Positions 44,177 to 50,580 of a stretch of 56,260 bases of DNA are shown one piece after another. Source of the stretch: a virus; IMG/VR virus record IMGVR_UViG_3300009124_000014, positions 1 to 56,260 of that record. One strand, 5' to 3'. A program made the translations under genes and the position numbers. Each line of letters starts with the position of its first letter. Position 1 is the stretch's first letter. The notes under the pieces are model-generated. The model did no database searches. It worked only from the letters and a program-made list of their open reading frames with translations, and was not told the DNA's origin.

Positions 44177-44406
44177 TGACGTATCACGTTGATTACGATG
44201 AATGGGTAAAGTACGGACAGCAGAGGGGTTGGATTGGCCCCCTCGTCTGCTCTACCCACGACGGTATCCCCATGTCAGAAGAGGAAGAAGAAGAGTGGGA
44301 AGAGGGTAACGACCCCTGTCAGTGGATCTTCCGTCGCTACGACAATGATTCTCATAAGTTCTCCGTAGAGAACAACCACGCACCTAGCCGCTGGAGGAAC
44401 CTGTGA
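44173..44406 (+). CDS. Small acidic unknown protein
   Basis: 77 residues; ATG overlaps the nuclease TGA. Contains CSTHDGIPMSEEEEEEWEEG and DPCQWIFRRY; this compact pattern recurs in actinobacteriophage small proteins, but no function is known to me. Its stop overlaps the GTG of the next gene. Confidence 0.7.
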   Translation: MMTYHVDYDEWVKYGQQRGWIGPLVCSTHDGIPMSEEEEEEWEEGNDPCQWIFRRYDNDSHKFSVENNHAPSRWRNL

Positions 44407-44630
44407 TTTCTAACGATACTCGATCACGGCGCTACCGCAAGGCTATGGCTCTTAAAGAGCAGTTAGGATTCACCACTGAAGAGCGTCACGAACTTGCGCT
44501 GATGCTCCCTCGTGTCGACAAGGACGATGGAGGATCGTGGAAGGAATTAGACGAAAACCAACTTCACGACCTCATTACCATGATGGAGGGGTACATATGG
44601 ATAACGTACATGATGATGCAAAGGACGTAG
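44403..44630 (+). CDS. Small unknown helical protein
   Basis: 75 residues from GTG 44403. Contains LGFTTEERHELALMLPRVDK and GGSWKELDENQLHDLITMME. Overlaps the next gene by 34 bases, which is more than its neighbours do but within phage norms. Function unknown. Confidence 0.6.
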   Translation: MISNDTRSRRYRKAMALKEQLGFTTEERHELALMLPRVDKDDGGSWKELDENQLHDLITMMEGYIWITYMMMQRT

Positions 44631-44788
44631 TCTGCGAGGGGTCAGGTACCCCCGGCTTCGTCAATCTCTCGATAGGAGAGAACGGTAAATCATTCAGGTA
44701 CTACAGGTGTGGTACCTGCGGGGCGTTCCTCCCTTACACCCCGTTGAAAGCCCACCTACCAATTAACCGCATCCATGGCAATCGGTAG
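44597..44788 (+). CDS. Small zinc-ribbon-like protein
   Basis: 63 residues from ATG 44597, which follows GGAGGGGTACAT; an upstream in-frame start at 44537 has no site. Cys pairs VCEG and YRCGTCGAFLP suggest a zinc-bound ribbon. Function unknown. Confidence 0.6.
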   Translation: MDNVHDDAKDVVCEGSGTPGFVNLSIGENGKSFRYYRCGTCGAFLPYTPLKAHLPINRIHGNR

Positions 44789-44996
44789 CGCCCCCGAGAT
44801 CGGTAAGGAGTTCCTTACAGGGGGCAAAGTTCACTACCCATGGATTATCGACGGGGTGCAACACCAGTTGATGCTTGGAGATAGTAAGGTGGTGTACGTC
44901 AAAGGGCGACCCGACAACATCTACCCTGCTGGAGATGAGTGGGAGTATTCGGAAGGTGGCTCATGGGAACCAGCGTATGGAGACGTAGATGGGTAA
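44775..44996 (+). CDS. Small unknown protein
   Basis: 73 residues; ATG overlaps the end of the previous gene by 14 bases. Beta-rich look with VHYPWIIDGVQHQLMLGDSK and a Trp/Tyr-rich acidic end. No family recognised. Confidence 0.6.
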   Translation: MAIGSAPEIGKEFLTGGKVHYPWIIDGVQHQLMLGDSKVVYVKGRPDNIYPAGDEWEYSEGGSWEPAYGDVDG

Positions 44997-45357
44997 CAGG
45001 AACAAGGCTAAGGGGACATCGTTTGAGACGCTTATCGTCAGGTATCTACGATCTCGCAGTTTTAAGAAGGCTTTTCGGCCTAGTTTGTCTGGTAAGTATG
45101 ACAGCGGTGACATCAACGGTATTGCTAGCCCTCGCCGTCAAGCAATCATCCAGTGCAAGAATCAGAAGAAGTTCAACCTCTCAGGATGGCTCAATGATGC
45201 TGTATCGCAGGCACAGCAGGAGGAAGTCGGGGGGAACGCTCTACCAATCTTGGTAGTCAAACGACCCGGAGTTGGAGAGAAGTCCGTGGGAGAGACGTAC
45301 GCAGTAATGCGTCTAGAGGACGTTTCTAACCTCCTCAAAGAGGCTGGTTACAACTAG
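44989..45357 (+). CDS. PD-(D/E)XK nuclease, Holliday junction resolvase-like
   Basis: 122 residues from ATG 44989, GGAG six bases upstream. Pattern GTSFETLIVRYL, GKYDSGDINGI (Asp) and AIIQCKNQ (QxK), then a helix with AVSQAQQEE and a terminal beta pair, fits archaeal-type Hjc or VRR-NUC-like nucleases. It is a second resolvase candidate beside the one at 42603. Confidence 0.65.
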   Translation: MGNRNKAKGTSFETLIVRYLRSRSFKKAFRPSLSGKYDSGDINGIASPRRQAIIQCKNQKKFNLSGWLNDAVSQAQQEEVGGNALPILVVKRPGVGEKSVGETYAVMRLEDVSNLLKEAGYN

Positions 45358-45377
45358 TATAGTGTTGTCAGCACAAC
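45358..45377 (+). promoter_or_regulatory. Candidate -10 and operator-like inverted repeat upstream of spoVS-like gene
   Basis: TATAGT at 45358-45363 in GTATAGT context, immediately followed by GTTGT-CAGC-ACAAC (45364-45377), an inverted repeat that would sit at the start of the transcript. No convincing -35 is visible. Confidence 0.3.
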
Positions 45378-45399
45378 TGTCTAACACAAGGAGTCCATC

Positions 45400-45678
45400 A
45401 TGGCAGATAATGACGATGTTATCAAGGTGTCCGGGTCCAGTAACCCATCGTCCGTAGGGTCTATTCTAGCGAGAGCAATTGTTGCTGGAGAGTCCCCAAA
45501 GATGCGTGCTATTGGTGCATCTGCGGTCAATCAAGCCTCCAAGGCGTGCGCTATCGCCCGTGGTTTTGTAGCCCCCCGAGGCATCGACCTCGCCTTTGTC
45601 ATCGGTTTTGACGACATTCAGGGTGATACAGGTGACACAATCTCTAGCGTGACGTGGAAACCCATCGCCCGTAAGTGA
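45400..45678 (+). CDS. spoVS: SpoVS-family protein (Alba-like fold)
   Basis: 92 residues, SD AAGGAG. The sequence IKVSGSSNPSSVGSILARAI, IGASAVNQASKACAIARGFV and APRGIDLAFVIGFDDIQ matches stage V sporulation protein S throughout, at its usual length. In bacteria SpoVS affects sporulation and septation and is thought to bind nucleic acid through an Alba-like fold. In a phage it might alter host division or coat DNA/RNA. It sits alone between the recombination genes and the cysteine-free operon. Confidence 0.85.
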   Translation: MADNDDVIKVSGSSNPSSVGSILARAIVAGESPKMRAIGASAVNQASKACAIARGFVAPRGIDLAFVIGFDDIQGDTGDTISSVTWKPIARK

Positions 45679-45696
45679 TTGTGATACCATACTGGC

Positions 45697-45837
45697 ATGC
45701 ACAAAGAGCATGAACCAGACCTTCTCCAAGACCTTGAAGATGATGATCTAGACGACAAAATACCTGCACGATACAGGGATTTATTGGAGTCTGATTCGTT
45801 TGAGAAGTTTAGGAAATCCTCAGATTGGTGGGACTGA
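45697..45837 (+). CDS. 46-residue acidic unknown protein
   Basis: ATG 45697; product MHKEHEPDLLQDLEDDDLDD followed by a helical segment ending DWWD. Highly acidic N-terminal half. Its TGA overlaps the next ATG. First of ten cysteine-free gene products. No ribosome site of note. Confidence 0.6.
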   Translation: MHKEHEPDLLQDLEDDDLDDKIPARYRDLLESDSFEKFRKSSDWWD

Positions 45838-45995
45838 TGCTAGTAGATCGCCCCAAACCTCCTATGAAAGCCGAGCAAGACAAGAAGAAGGCTGAGATGT
45901 CACGTACTGACACCCGGCCTATTTCTACTGTCGGTGGTCAAGGCGGATCTTTGATGGCGTTTACTTCTGGTGCCCAAGTTATGAGCGGGCGATGA
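45837..45995 (+). CDS. 52-residue unknown protein
   Basis: ATG 45837 on the previous stop, own stop on the next start. Lys-rich N-terminal half (KAEQDKKKAEM) and Gly/Ser/Met-rich end (GGQGGSLMAFTSGAQVMSGR). Exact coupling on both sides supports it as a gene. Confidence 0.6.
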   Translation: MLVDRPKPPMKAEQDKKKAEMSRTDTRPISTVGGQGGSLMAFTSGAQVMSGR

Positions 45996-46483
45996 ACAGT
46001 TACACGTTCAGCAACTGGGCAGGCGGGTACGACCCTGCCGGAGGTGAATCTCAGCCAGTATTGGGTCCCTCTCCCATGTTTAGGGACGCTAAGGATCGTC
46101 GTTTGGCGGCTTTTGGGGCGACTCCAGACACGCAGCACCCAGACGGTTATCTGGGCACCATGTCCAGCAACCGCCGTCAAGATAAGTTGCTCAATTCCGT
46201 CAAGCGTCAGAACCATCGTTCATACAGCCGAGGCGTACATAAGGGTGAGCGCATCAACCCCGGTGACTATTTGTGGCCTGAGGAGTTCAACTTGACGACC
46301 GGCTTGGAATTACAGGCAAAGGGTGAGAAGTTTGCTCCTCCCGGTGCAGAACCGATTAGACTAACTAATGATGGCAAGGCAGGTCCTCGTGGTATTCCTC
46401 GCGGCATCGAGCGGACCCAACAAGAACAGATCGACATGCAGAGGCGTTCAATGCTGAAACGTCTCACACCTAGTTGGAGGTAA
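45992..46483 (+). CDS. Unknown Gly/Arg/Pro-rich protein
   Basis: 163 residues, cysteine-free, largely disordered in appearance. Motifs YDPAGGESQPVLGPSPM, GTMSSNRRQDKLLNS and a C-terminal basic helix (QIDMQRRSMLKRL). Member of the orphan operon; virion or DNA-binding role possible. Confidence 0.65.
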   Translation: MNSYTFSNWAGGYDPAGGESQPVLGPSPMFRDAKDRRLAAFGATPDTQHPDGYLGTMSSNRRQDKLLNSVKRQNHRSYSRGVHKGERINPGDYLWPEEFNLTTGLELQAKGEKFAPPGAEPIRLTNDGKAGPRGIPRGIERTQQEQIDMQRRSMLKRLTPSWR

Positions 46484-46488
46484 TAGGT

Positions 46489-46899
46489 ATGCCACATTCA
46501 CCAGATCATATGAACCAAGGTGCCGGTGAGGCACGTGATTCTAACGTCCAGAATGTGATGAATACGTACGGCGTTGAGGAGCACAACGTCGATACGTTTG
46601 GAGTTGGGCACTTGGCCCGACGTGGAAAATCCGTATTGAATCCTGCTAACATCACAAAGAACGCAGTAAGGGTGGCGCGTACCGAAGGAGACACCGCTTA
46701 CGGCGAGGATGGTGGCTCATACCACCTACAAGAGGGGACTTTAACCGGCCCCGGTGCTGACCCATCTGCGTTTGTCGGTAAATTGGTGAATTTCACAGGT
46801 CGTACTGATGAGGCTACTAACTTTGGTGGTAAATCACGACGTACAGTAACCGGCTGGAACATGTCTGGCCCCCTCATGGAGCAGGAGGATAAGAAATGA
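46489..46899 (+). CDS. Unknown orphan-operon protein
   Basis: 136 residues from ATG 46489, GGAGG eight bases upstream. Asn/Gly-rich N-terminus (HMNQGAGEARDSNVQNVMNT), basic middle (LARRGKSVLNPANITKNAVR). No cysteine, no membrane helix, no recognised domain. Ends ATGA with the next gene. Confidence 0.65.
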   Translation: MPHSPDHMNQGAGEARDSNVQNVMNTYGVEEHNVDTFGVGHLARRGKSVLNPANITKNAVRVARTEGDTAYGEDGGSYHLQEGTLTGPGADPSAFVGKLVNFTGRTDEATNFGGKSRRTVTGWNMSGPLMEQEDKK

Positions 46900-47189
46900 G
46901 CGACGACGCAAACCCAGAGGGCATCGACCGTGCCCCTATTAACAATTTTCTACGTAGGCACAAGGGTTACGGGATGGAGCAGTCGAAAGCATCTTTCCCG
47001 TTGCCGTCTATCCACGCTAAAAAGGGTGGCAACTTTGTAAAGCCGTCTGACGACCCCAACGTGACTCAGACTGGTGCTATTTACGATGCCGAGAAGGAGC
47101 CGGGTGGCTTCAAGCATGAGAAGACCGGGTTCACTCGCGGTAAGCAGCACGGCGTGTATGACTGGGCCAAGGAGCCGAAAGAGAAGTAA
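46896..47189 (+). CDS. Unknown orphan-operon protein, Lys/Gly-rich
   Basis: 97 residues; ATG overlaps previous stop, SD AGGAGG. Contains NNFLRRHKGYGMEQSKASFP and HAKKGGNFVKPSDDPN, and a Lys-rich tail. Appears disordered. Function unknown. Confidence 0.65.
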   Translation: MSDDANPEGIDRAPINNFLRRHKGYGMEQSKASFPLPSIHAKKGGNFVKPSDDPNVTQTGAIYDAEKEPGGFKHEKTGFTRGKQHGVYDWAKEPKEK

Positions 47190-47192
47190 AGC

Positions 47193-47492
47193 ATGGCTAA
47201 GCCGTGGCAATCCCGTAGTGAGTACCTTGTAGACCTTGCTCTCGAAAGCGCCCTCGCTGCCTCACCCGAGGAACTGCGGGAGATGCGCCCCGTTGCTGCG
47301 CCTCAAAACCCGTTCCCAGAGCGTCGAGGTTACGCCAAAGGCGAATGGAACATCATGGAAGTGATGAACATCGACCGTTACAACCCGACGTACAGGTCGT
47401 GGATGAGCGGCATGCCGGTTATGCCTAGTGTAATGTCTGATCAGGCATGGTCAGGAAGCGCTAGAAACGCTATGAGCGAAGGGATGTGGTGA
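47193..47492 (+). CDS. Unknown orphan-operon protein, Met-rich C-terminus
   Basis: 99 residues. N-terminal helix (SRSEYLVDLALESALAASPE), then Pro/Arg segment and a Met/Ser-rich end (WMSGMPVMPSVMSDQAWSGS). No cysteine. No family recognised. Confidence 0.65.
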   Translation: MAKPWQSRSEYLVDLALESALAASPEELREMRPVAAPQNPFPERRGYAKGEWNIMEVMNIDRYNPTYRSWMSGMPVMPSVMSDQAWSGSARNAMSEGMW

Positions 47493-47493
47493 T

Positions 47494-47730
47494 ATGCGGC
47501 AGCCATATGACGCAACCCAGATTAGCGACCGTGAAGTTGCTCGTACCCTTGCCTCCGAATCGTACGGTGCCCCCTACGGTATCGGTACCGAGGCACGTGG
47601 GGCTATGAGACTTCGCGGCGGGTCAGCCGCCTCTTACTTGCACTTAGCAAACATTAGCGAGCCTCAACAGTTGCCGTTCTACCTGTCTAATCGCCAGTTT
47701 CAAAAGTGGGCAGGAGGTGGATTCCAGTGA
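47494..47730 (+). CDS. Unknown orphan-operon protein
   Basis: 78 residues. Contains TQISDREVARTLASESYGAP and GGSAASYLHLANISEPQQLP. It ends inside the ribosome site (AGGAGGT) and GTG start of the next gene. No cysteine. Confidence 0.65.
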   Translation: MRQPYDATQISDREVARTLASESYGAPYGIGTEARGAMRLRGGSAASYLHLANISEPQQLPFYLSNRQFQKWAGGGFQ

Positions 47731-48035
47731 ATGAACAAGGACCTTACGTGTCATCCCTGTCTACTGACGACGTAGACGCAGAAAGAAAATGGGCACTGGG
47801 ATCAAAACTGGGTATGGAAGATCCTAACCGTGCCTTTGAACGGCAGGAGTTAGGTGGCATCGTAGGAAACCGTGGACGAGCGATGCGCTCCGCACAGAGT
47901 TACGCTCAGGGCTACCGCATGGATGACGTTGCTTCTAACACGGTCAATAGCCGTGCAAGTGGTCGTAGCCGCTTTGCCAACATGACTATCAGCGAACCCG
48001 CTCAGGTTCTCGACGTAACTAAGCCGATGGGATAA
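47727..48035 (+). CDS. Unknown orphan-operon protein, Arg-rich
   Basis: 102 residues from GTG 47727, with AGGAGGT eight bases upstream; overlaps the previous TGA. Arg/Gly/Ser-rich (GGIVGNRGRAMRSAQSYAQG, SRASGRSRFANMTISEP). The ANMTISEPAQ segment echoes LANISEPQQ in the preceding product, a hint of shared ancestry or shared binding partner. Confidence 0.65.
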   Translation: MNEQGPYVSSLSTDDVDAERKWALGSKLGMEDPNRAFERQELGGIVGNRGRAMRSAQSYAQGYRMDDVASNTVNSRASGRSRFANMTISEPAQVLDVTKPMG

Positions 48036-48038
48036 CGT

Positions 48039-49160
48039 ATGGCGTACGGAACAGGGTATGATCCCAACTCACCTGTAGCCCCCAGAGGAGCGACTGCTTT
48101 CGGCGTAAAGCCTATGACCGAAAGCCCAATCAATGCAGCCCGTGCGTGGGCACGAGCCGGTGAGGTTGGTAGTTACGATAATGCTAAGAGAGCATCTGCC
48201 ACGTCAGTCGACCCCACCCAATCGAGGTCGCTAGGCGGCGCTAACGCCGCTATGGGGAGCATTAGAGGCACTCGTGCAACTGCTCGTCCTAGCATTACAA
48301 CGCTCGGTTCGGTTGGTGCGGCCCCCGAAGAAGCAGACGTTAGAGGAGACGCAGGTCCTTCTCGTCTAACTTCAGGTGTTGCCCCTAACTTCTACGCACC
48401 TAGGCCATACTACGACCAGACGTATGGTACGACTGGTACGGTAGCGTCTAACCTCATCAAACTACTTAATTTCGGTGGCAGGGAGAAGGAGGCACCTAAA
48501 GATGATCCAAAAGGCCCTCCTGAATTGGGTCCCGGCCCTGATCGCCCCAAGATAGGGACCGGTGGTGGACCTTCTCCTGTCCCGTACCGTGGCGGATCTC
48601 CCGACATTTACAATCCTCCTGTAGATGGGGAAATTGTTGACGAGATCGGTACTACCTACCCTGCTCTAGGTCAAGAAATCATTGACGTTGAGTCGTGGGA
48701 AACTGCTGGTGAACTTGGCCGTGCTCGCACTCCCGGTATGGATCGTCGTGCACAACGTGCCATCGGTACAGGAAATAAGGCACTGGGCGCAGGCGATCCC
48801 GATGCTGGCCCTAACCCAAGTCTTGGTCCTCCTGAGGGGTTCGCAATGGGCCCTACCCCAGCAGATCCGTTTGGTCGCTCACAAGGAACTCGTGTACCGA
48901 GTCGTTTCGGTGGACGTGGCTCGTACGGGTTCCGTCCCATGGGAGAGGTTAACTCCGCTCAGAACGCCCCAGAACAGGCAGATGTAGAAGCAGCAGCAGA
49001 TGCGTACGAGTTTGGAAACGCATACTTTGGAGAGAGTAACAATCCAGTAGGCAGAAAAGGCTCTAACCGTAGAAGCGCTATGGGAGAGTTCAACGCCAGA
49101 ATGACAGAAGACCAAGGCCAAATCCCCGGTATGGACTGGGGAGACATTGATAGGATGTGA
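48039..49160 (+). CDS. Large disordered Gly/Pro-rich protein
   Basis: 373 residues, no cysteine. Gly, Pro, Ala, Arg-rich throughout with a Pro/Gly core (GPPELGPGPDRPKIGTGGGP) and helical end (RSAMGEFNARMTED). No domain recognised. The largest product of the orphan operon; may be a scaffold or virion interior protein. Confidence 0.65.
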   Translation: MAYGTGYDPNSPVAPRGATAFGVKPMTESPINAARAWARAGEVGSYDNAKRASATSVDPTQSRSLGGANAAMGSIRGTRATARPSITTLGSVGAAPEEADVRGDAGPSRLTSGVAPNFYAPRPYYDQTYGTTGTVASNLIKLLNFGGREKEAPKDDPKGPPELGPGPDRPKIGTGGGPSPVPYRGGSPDIYNPPVDGEIVDEIGTTYPALGQEIIDVESWETAGELGRARTPGMDRRAQRAIGTGNKALGAGDPDAGPNPSLGPPEGFAMGPTPADPFGRSQGTRVPSRFGGRGSYGFRPMGEVNSAQNAPEQADVEAAADAYEFGNAYFGESNNPVGRKGSNRRSAMGEFNARMTEDQGQIPGMDWGDIDRM

Positions 49161-49163
49161 CCC

Positions 49164-49391
49164 ATGGCAGTAAACGAAACCCGAAACATGAACGCCGATC
49201 TACGTGAAGGCATCACCGATGGCATGGTCAAGAAGGTCAGCCCTGATCGTGGTGGATTCCCGAACGACGATATGGACGCCGGTGCTGTACGTAGCACCGT
49301 CAGTGCAGCGTTGTATGACACTGTAAGCGGCCCTAACCCCGCTCAGAACTACCACGCTGCCCGCTTGACACAGCCACCAGTTCGATACTAA
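49164..49391 (+). CDS. Unknown orphan-operon protein, last of the set
   Basis: 75 residues. Contains NMNADLREGITDGMVKKVSP and GAVRSTVSAALYDTVSGPNP. No cysteine. Followed by a perfect hairpin, so the orphan transcript may end here. Confidence 0.65.
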   Translation: MAVNETRNMNADLREGITDGMVKKVSPDRGGFPNDDMDAGAVRSTVSAALYDTVSGPNPAQNYHAARLTQPPVRY

Positions 49392-49393
49392 AC

Positions 49394-49413
49394 TAACTCG
49401 CTAAAGCGAGTTA
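49394..49413 (+). terminator. Perfect 8-base-pair hairpin after the orphan operon
   Basis: TAACTCGC (49394-49401), loop TAAA, GCGAGTTA (49406-49413). No T-run follows; CCTAGGAG with the next ribosome site lies immediately after. It could be a weak terminator, an RNA processing site, or a translational control element. Confidence 0.4.
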
Positions 49414-49427
49414 CCTAGGAGCACCAA

Positions 49428-49907
49428 ATGGCACGTTTGCTTATCTGTAATACCTGTAAGACGGTCGACACTCTGCCCGACTATGCGTCAGAGAACGATC
49501 CCGAGGCGAAGTACGACTACCACCTTCAGGATGCCTGCGATCTTCATGTACGCAAGCACGGTGGTCCCATCGACCGTCACAAAGCCAACCTGTTCAGCAT
49601 CGCTGACGATGAACTGGCTTTGATCGACTCTTCACGCCTTGAACAGGCTGTCCACGACAATCGTCTTGAATCTTTCCTGAAAGAGGAAAGAGAGAACTAC
49701 AAGAACGACGCTCTGAAATGCTACGAACTGCATAATCGCCCCACGTACGGTATTGGTTATGGTTCTGGTTGCGCTGATTACAAAGCAGAGCACCGTGCTA
49801 TTGGTCGCACTACCGGCATTCCTAAAGAGCAGTGGAACTTCATCTGCGACTTCTGCCCGTACAACTCGTACGTGGAGCATGCGGCACGTAAGAAAGCCGG
49901 TCTCTAA
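49428..49907 (+). CDS. Cys/His-rich zinc-binding unknown protein
   Basis: 159 residues, SD TAGGAGC. N-terminal LLICNTCKTVDTLP and C-terminal FICDFCPYNSYV give two CxxC pairs; further CDLH, CYELH and CADYKAEH motifs could bind metal. Appears to be a conserved actinophage protein of unknown role; sits at the start of a new operon. Confidence 0.7.
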   Translation: MARLLICNTCKTVDTLPDYASENDPEAKYDYHLQDACDLHVRKHGGPIDRHKANLFSIADDELALIDSSRLEQAVHDNRLESFLKEERENYKNDALKCYELHNRPTYGIGYGSGCADYKAEHRAIGRTTGIPKEQWNFICDFCPYNSYVEHAARKKAGL

Positions 49908-49909
49908 CC

Positions 49910-50107
49910 GTGCGTGAGGGCACGCAGAAGATACTGAACTTTGCCCTCCTAGTTGGATGCGCTTACGAGATCGTCGCTTTACTGTGGCGAAAGGTCCCCA
50001 CCATTACTCGCATGCTACGCCTACTAGGCAGTATGCGGTTCGGTAAAGCACTTGTGTGGATGTGGTGCGGCTACATATCTTGGCACTTCTTGGAGCCTAT
50101 GGAATGA
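49910..50107 (+). CDS. Small membrane protein
   Basis: 65 residues from GTG 49910. Two hydrophobic stretches (FALLVGCAYEIVALLW and ALVWMWCGYISWHFL) flank a basic loop. Its end overlaps the next ATG. Function unknown. Confidence 0.6.
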   Translation: MREGTQKILNFALLVGCAYEIVALLWRKVPTITRMLRLLGSMRFGKALVWMWCGYISWHFLEPME

Positions 50108-50580
50108 TCGTATTCAACTTCAACGTACTGGCTCAACCCGCTCAAGAGTTCGGGTCTAGAGTACCTGACCGAGATGGCGTTCTTCTTTGGCGATCTTTGC
50201 ATGAGTCTCAGGTGGGTAGATTGGCTGTGGTGGTGGATGACGCCCCCTCCAATGAGATGCTTGAGCACTGGTTGAAACTGAATCAAATCAAAGCGGTGAT
50301 GTACGAGATCATTGGAACAACGGAACCTAAGGTAAAAGCCGAAATCGTGGCAAGAATCATGGCAGCCTCTGGTTCGCGTGGAATGTACCTCGACACCGAC
50401 CCTGCAACCGTCTCTAACACCATGAAAGAGGGTCTACCATCGATATTGGTGTGCCAGCCATTTGTCATCCGGCAAGAGTGGTCATCCCCTAAACAGATGC
50501 GCTCATGGGATACTCTAGTTACCGAAGTAGAGCAACAGGCTCTTGCTAGATCCGAGAAGAACTGGGGTGAGTTCGATTGA
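50104..50580 (+). CDS. Unknown alpha/beta protein
   Basis: 158 residues from ATG 50104 (GGAG eight bases upstream; overlaps previous TGA). VGRLAVVVDDAPSNEMLEHW and GMYLDTDPATVSNTMKEGLP suggest a Rossmann-like or HAD-like fold, but no catalytic signature is clear. Coupled to the next gene (TTGA). Confidence 0.6.
   Translation: MIVFNFNVLAQPAQEFGSRVPDRDGVLLWRSLHESQVGRLAVVVDDAPSNEMLEHWLKLNQIKAVMYEIIGTTEPKVKAEIVARIMAASGSRGMYLDTDPATVSNTMKEGLPSILVCQPFVIRQEWSSPKQMRSWDTLVTEVEQQALARSEKNWGEFD

Noticed and set aside
44939-45256. 105-codon frame overlapping the resolvase-like gene
   Set aside because: Out of frame with the nuclease motifs and without a ribosome site.
45678-45695. Promoter-like ATTGTG...ATACTGG resembling the site at 22251
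   Set aside because: The implied transcript start would fall at or past ATG 45697, and no -35 is visible.
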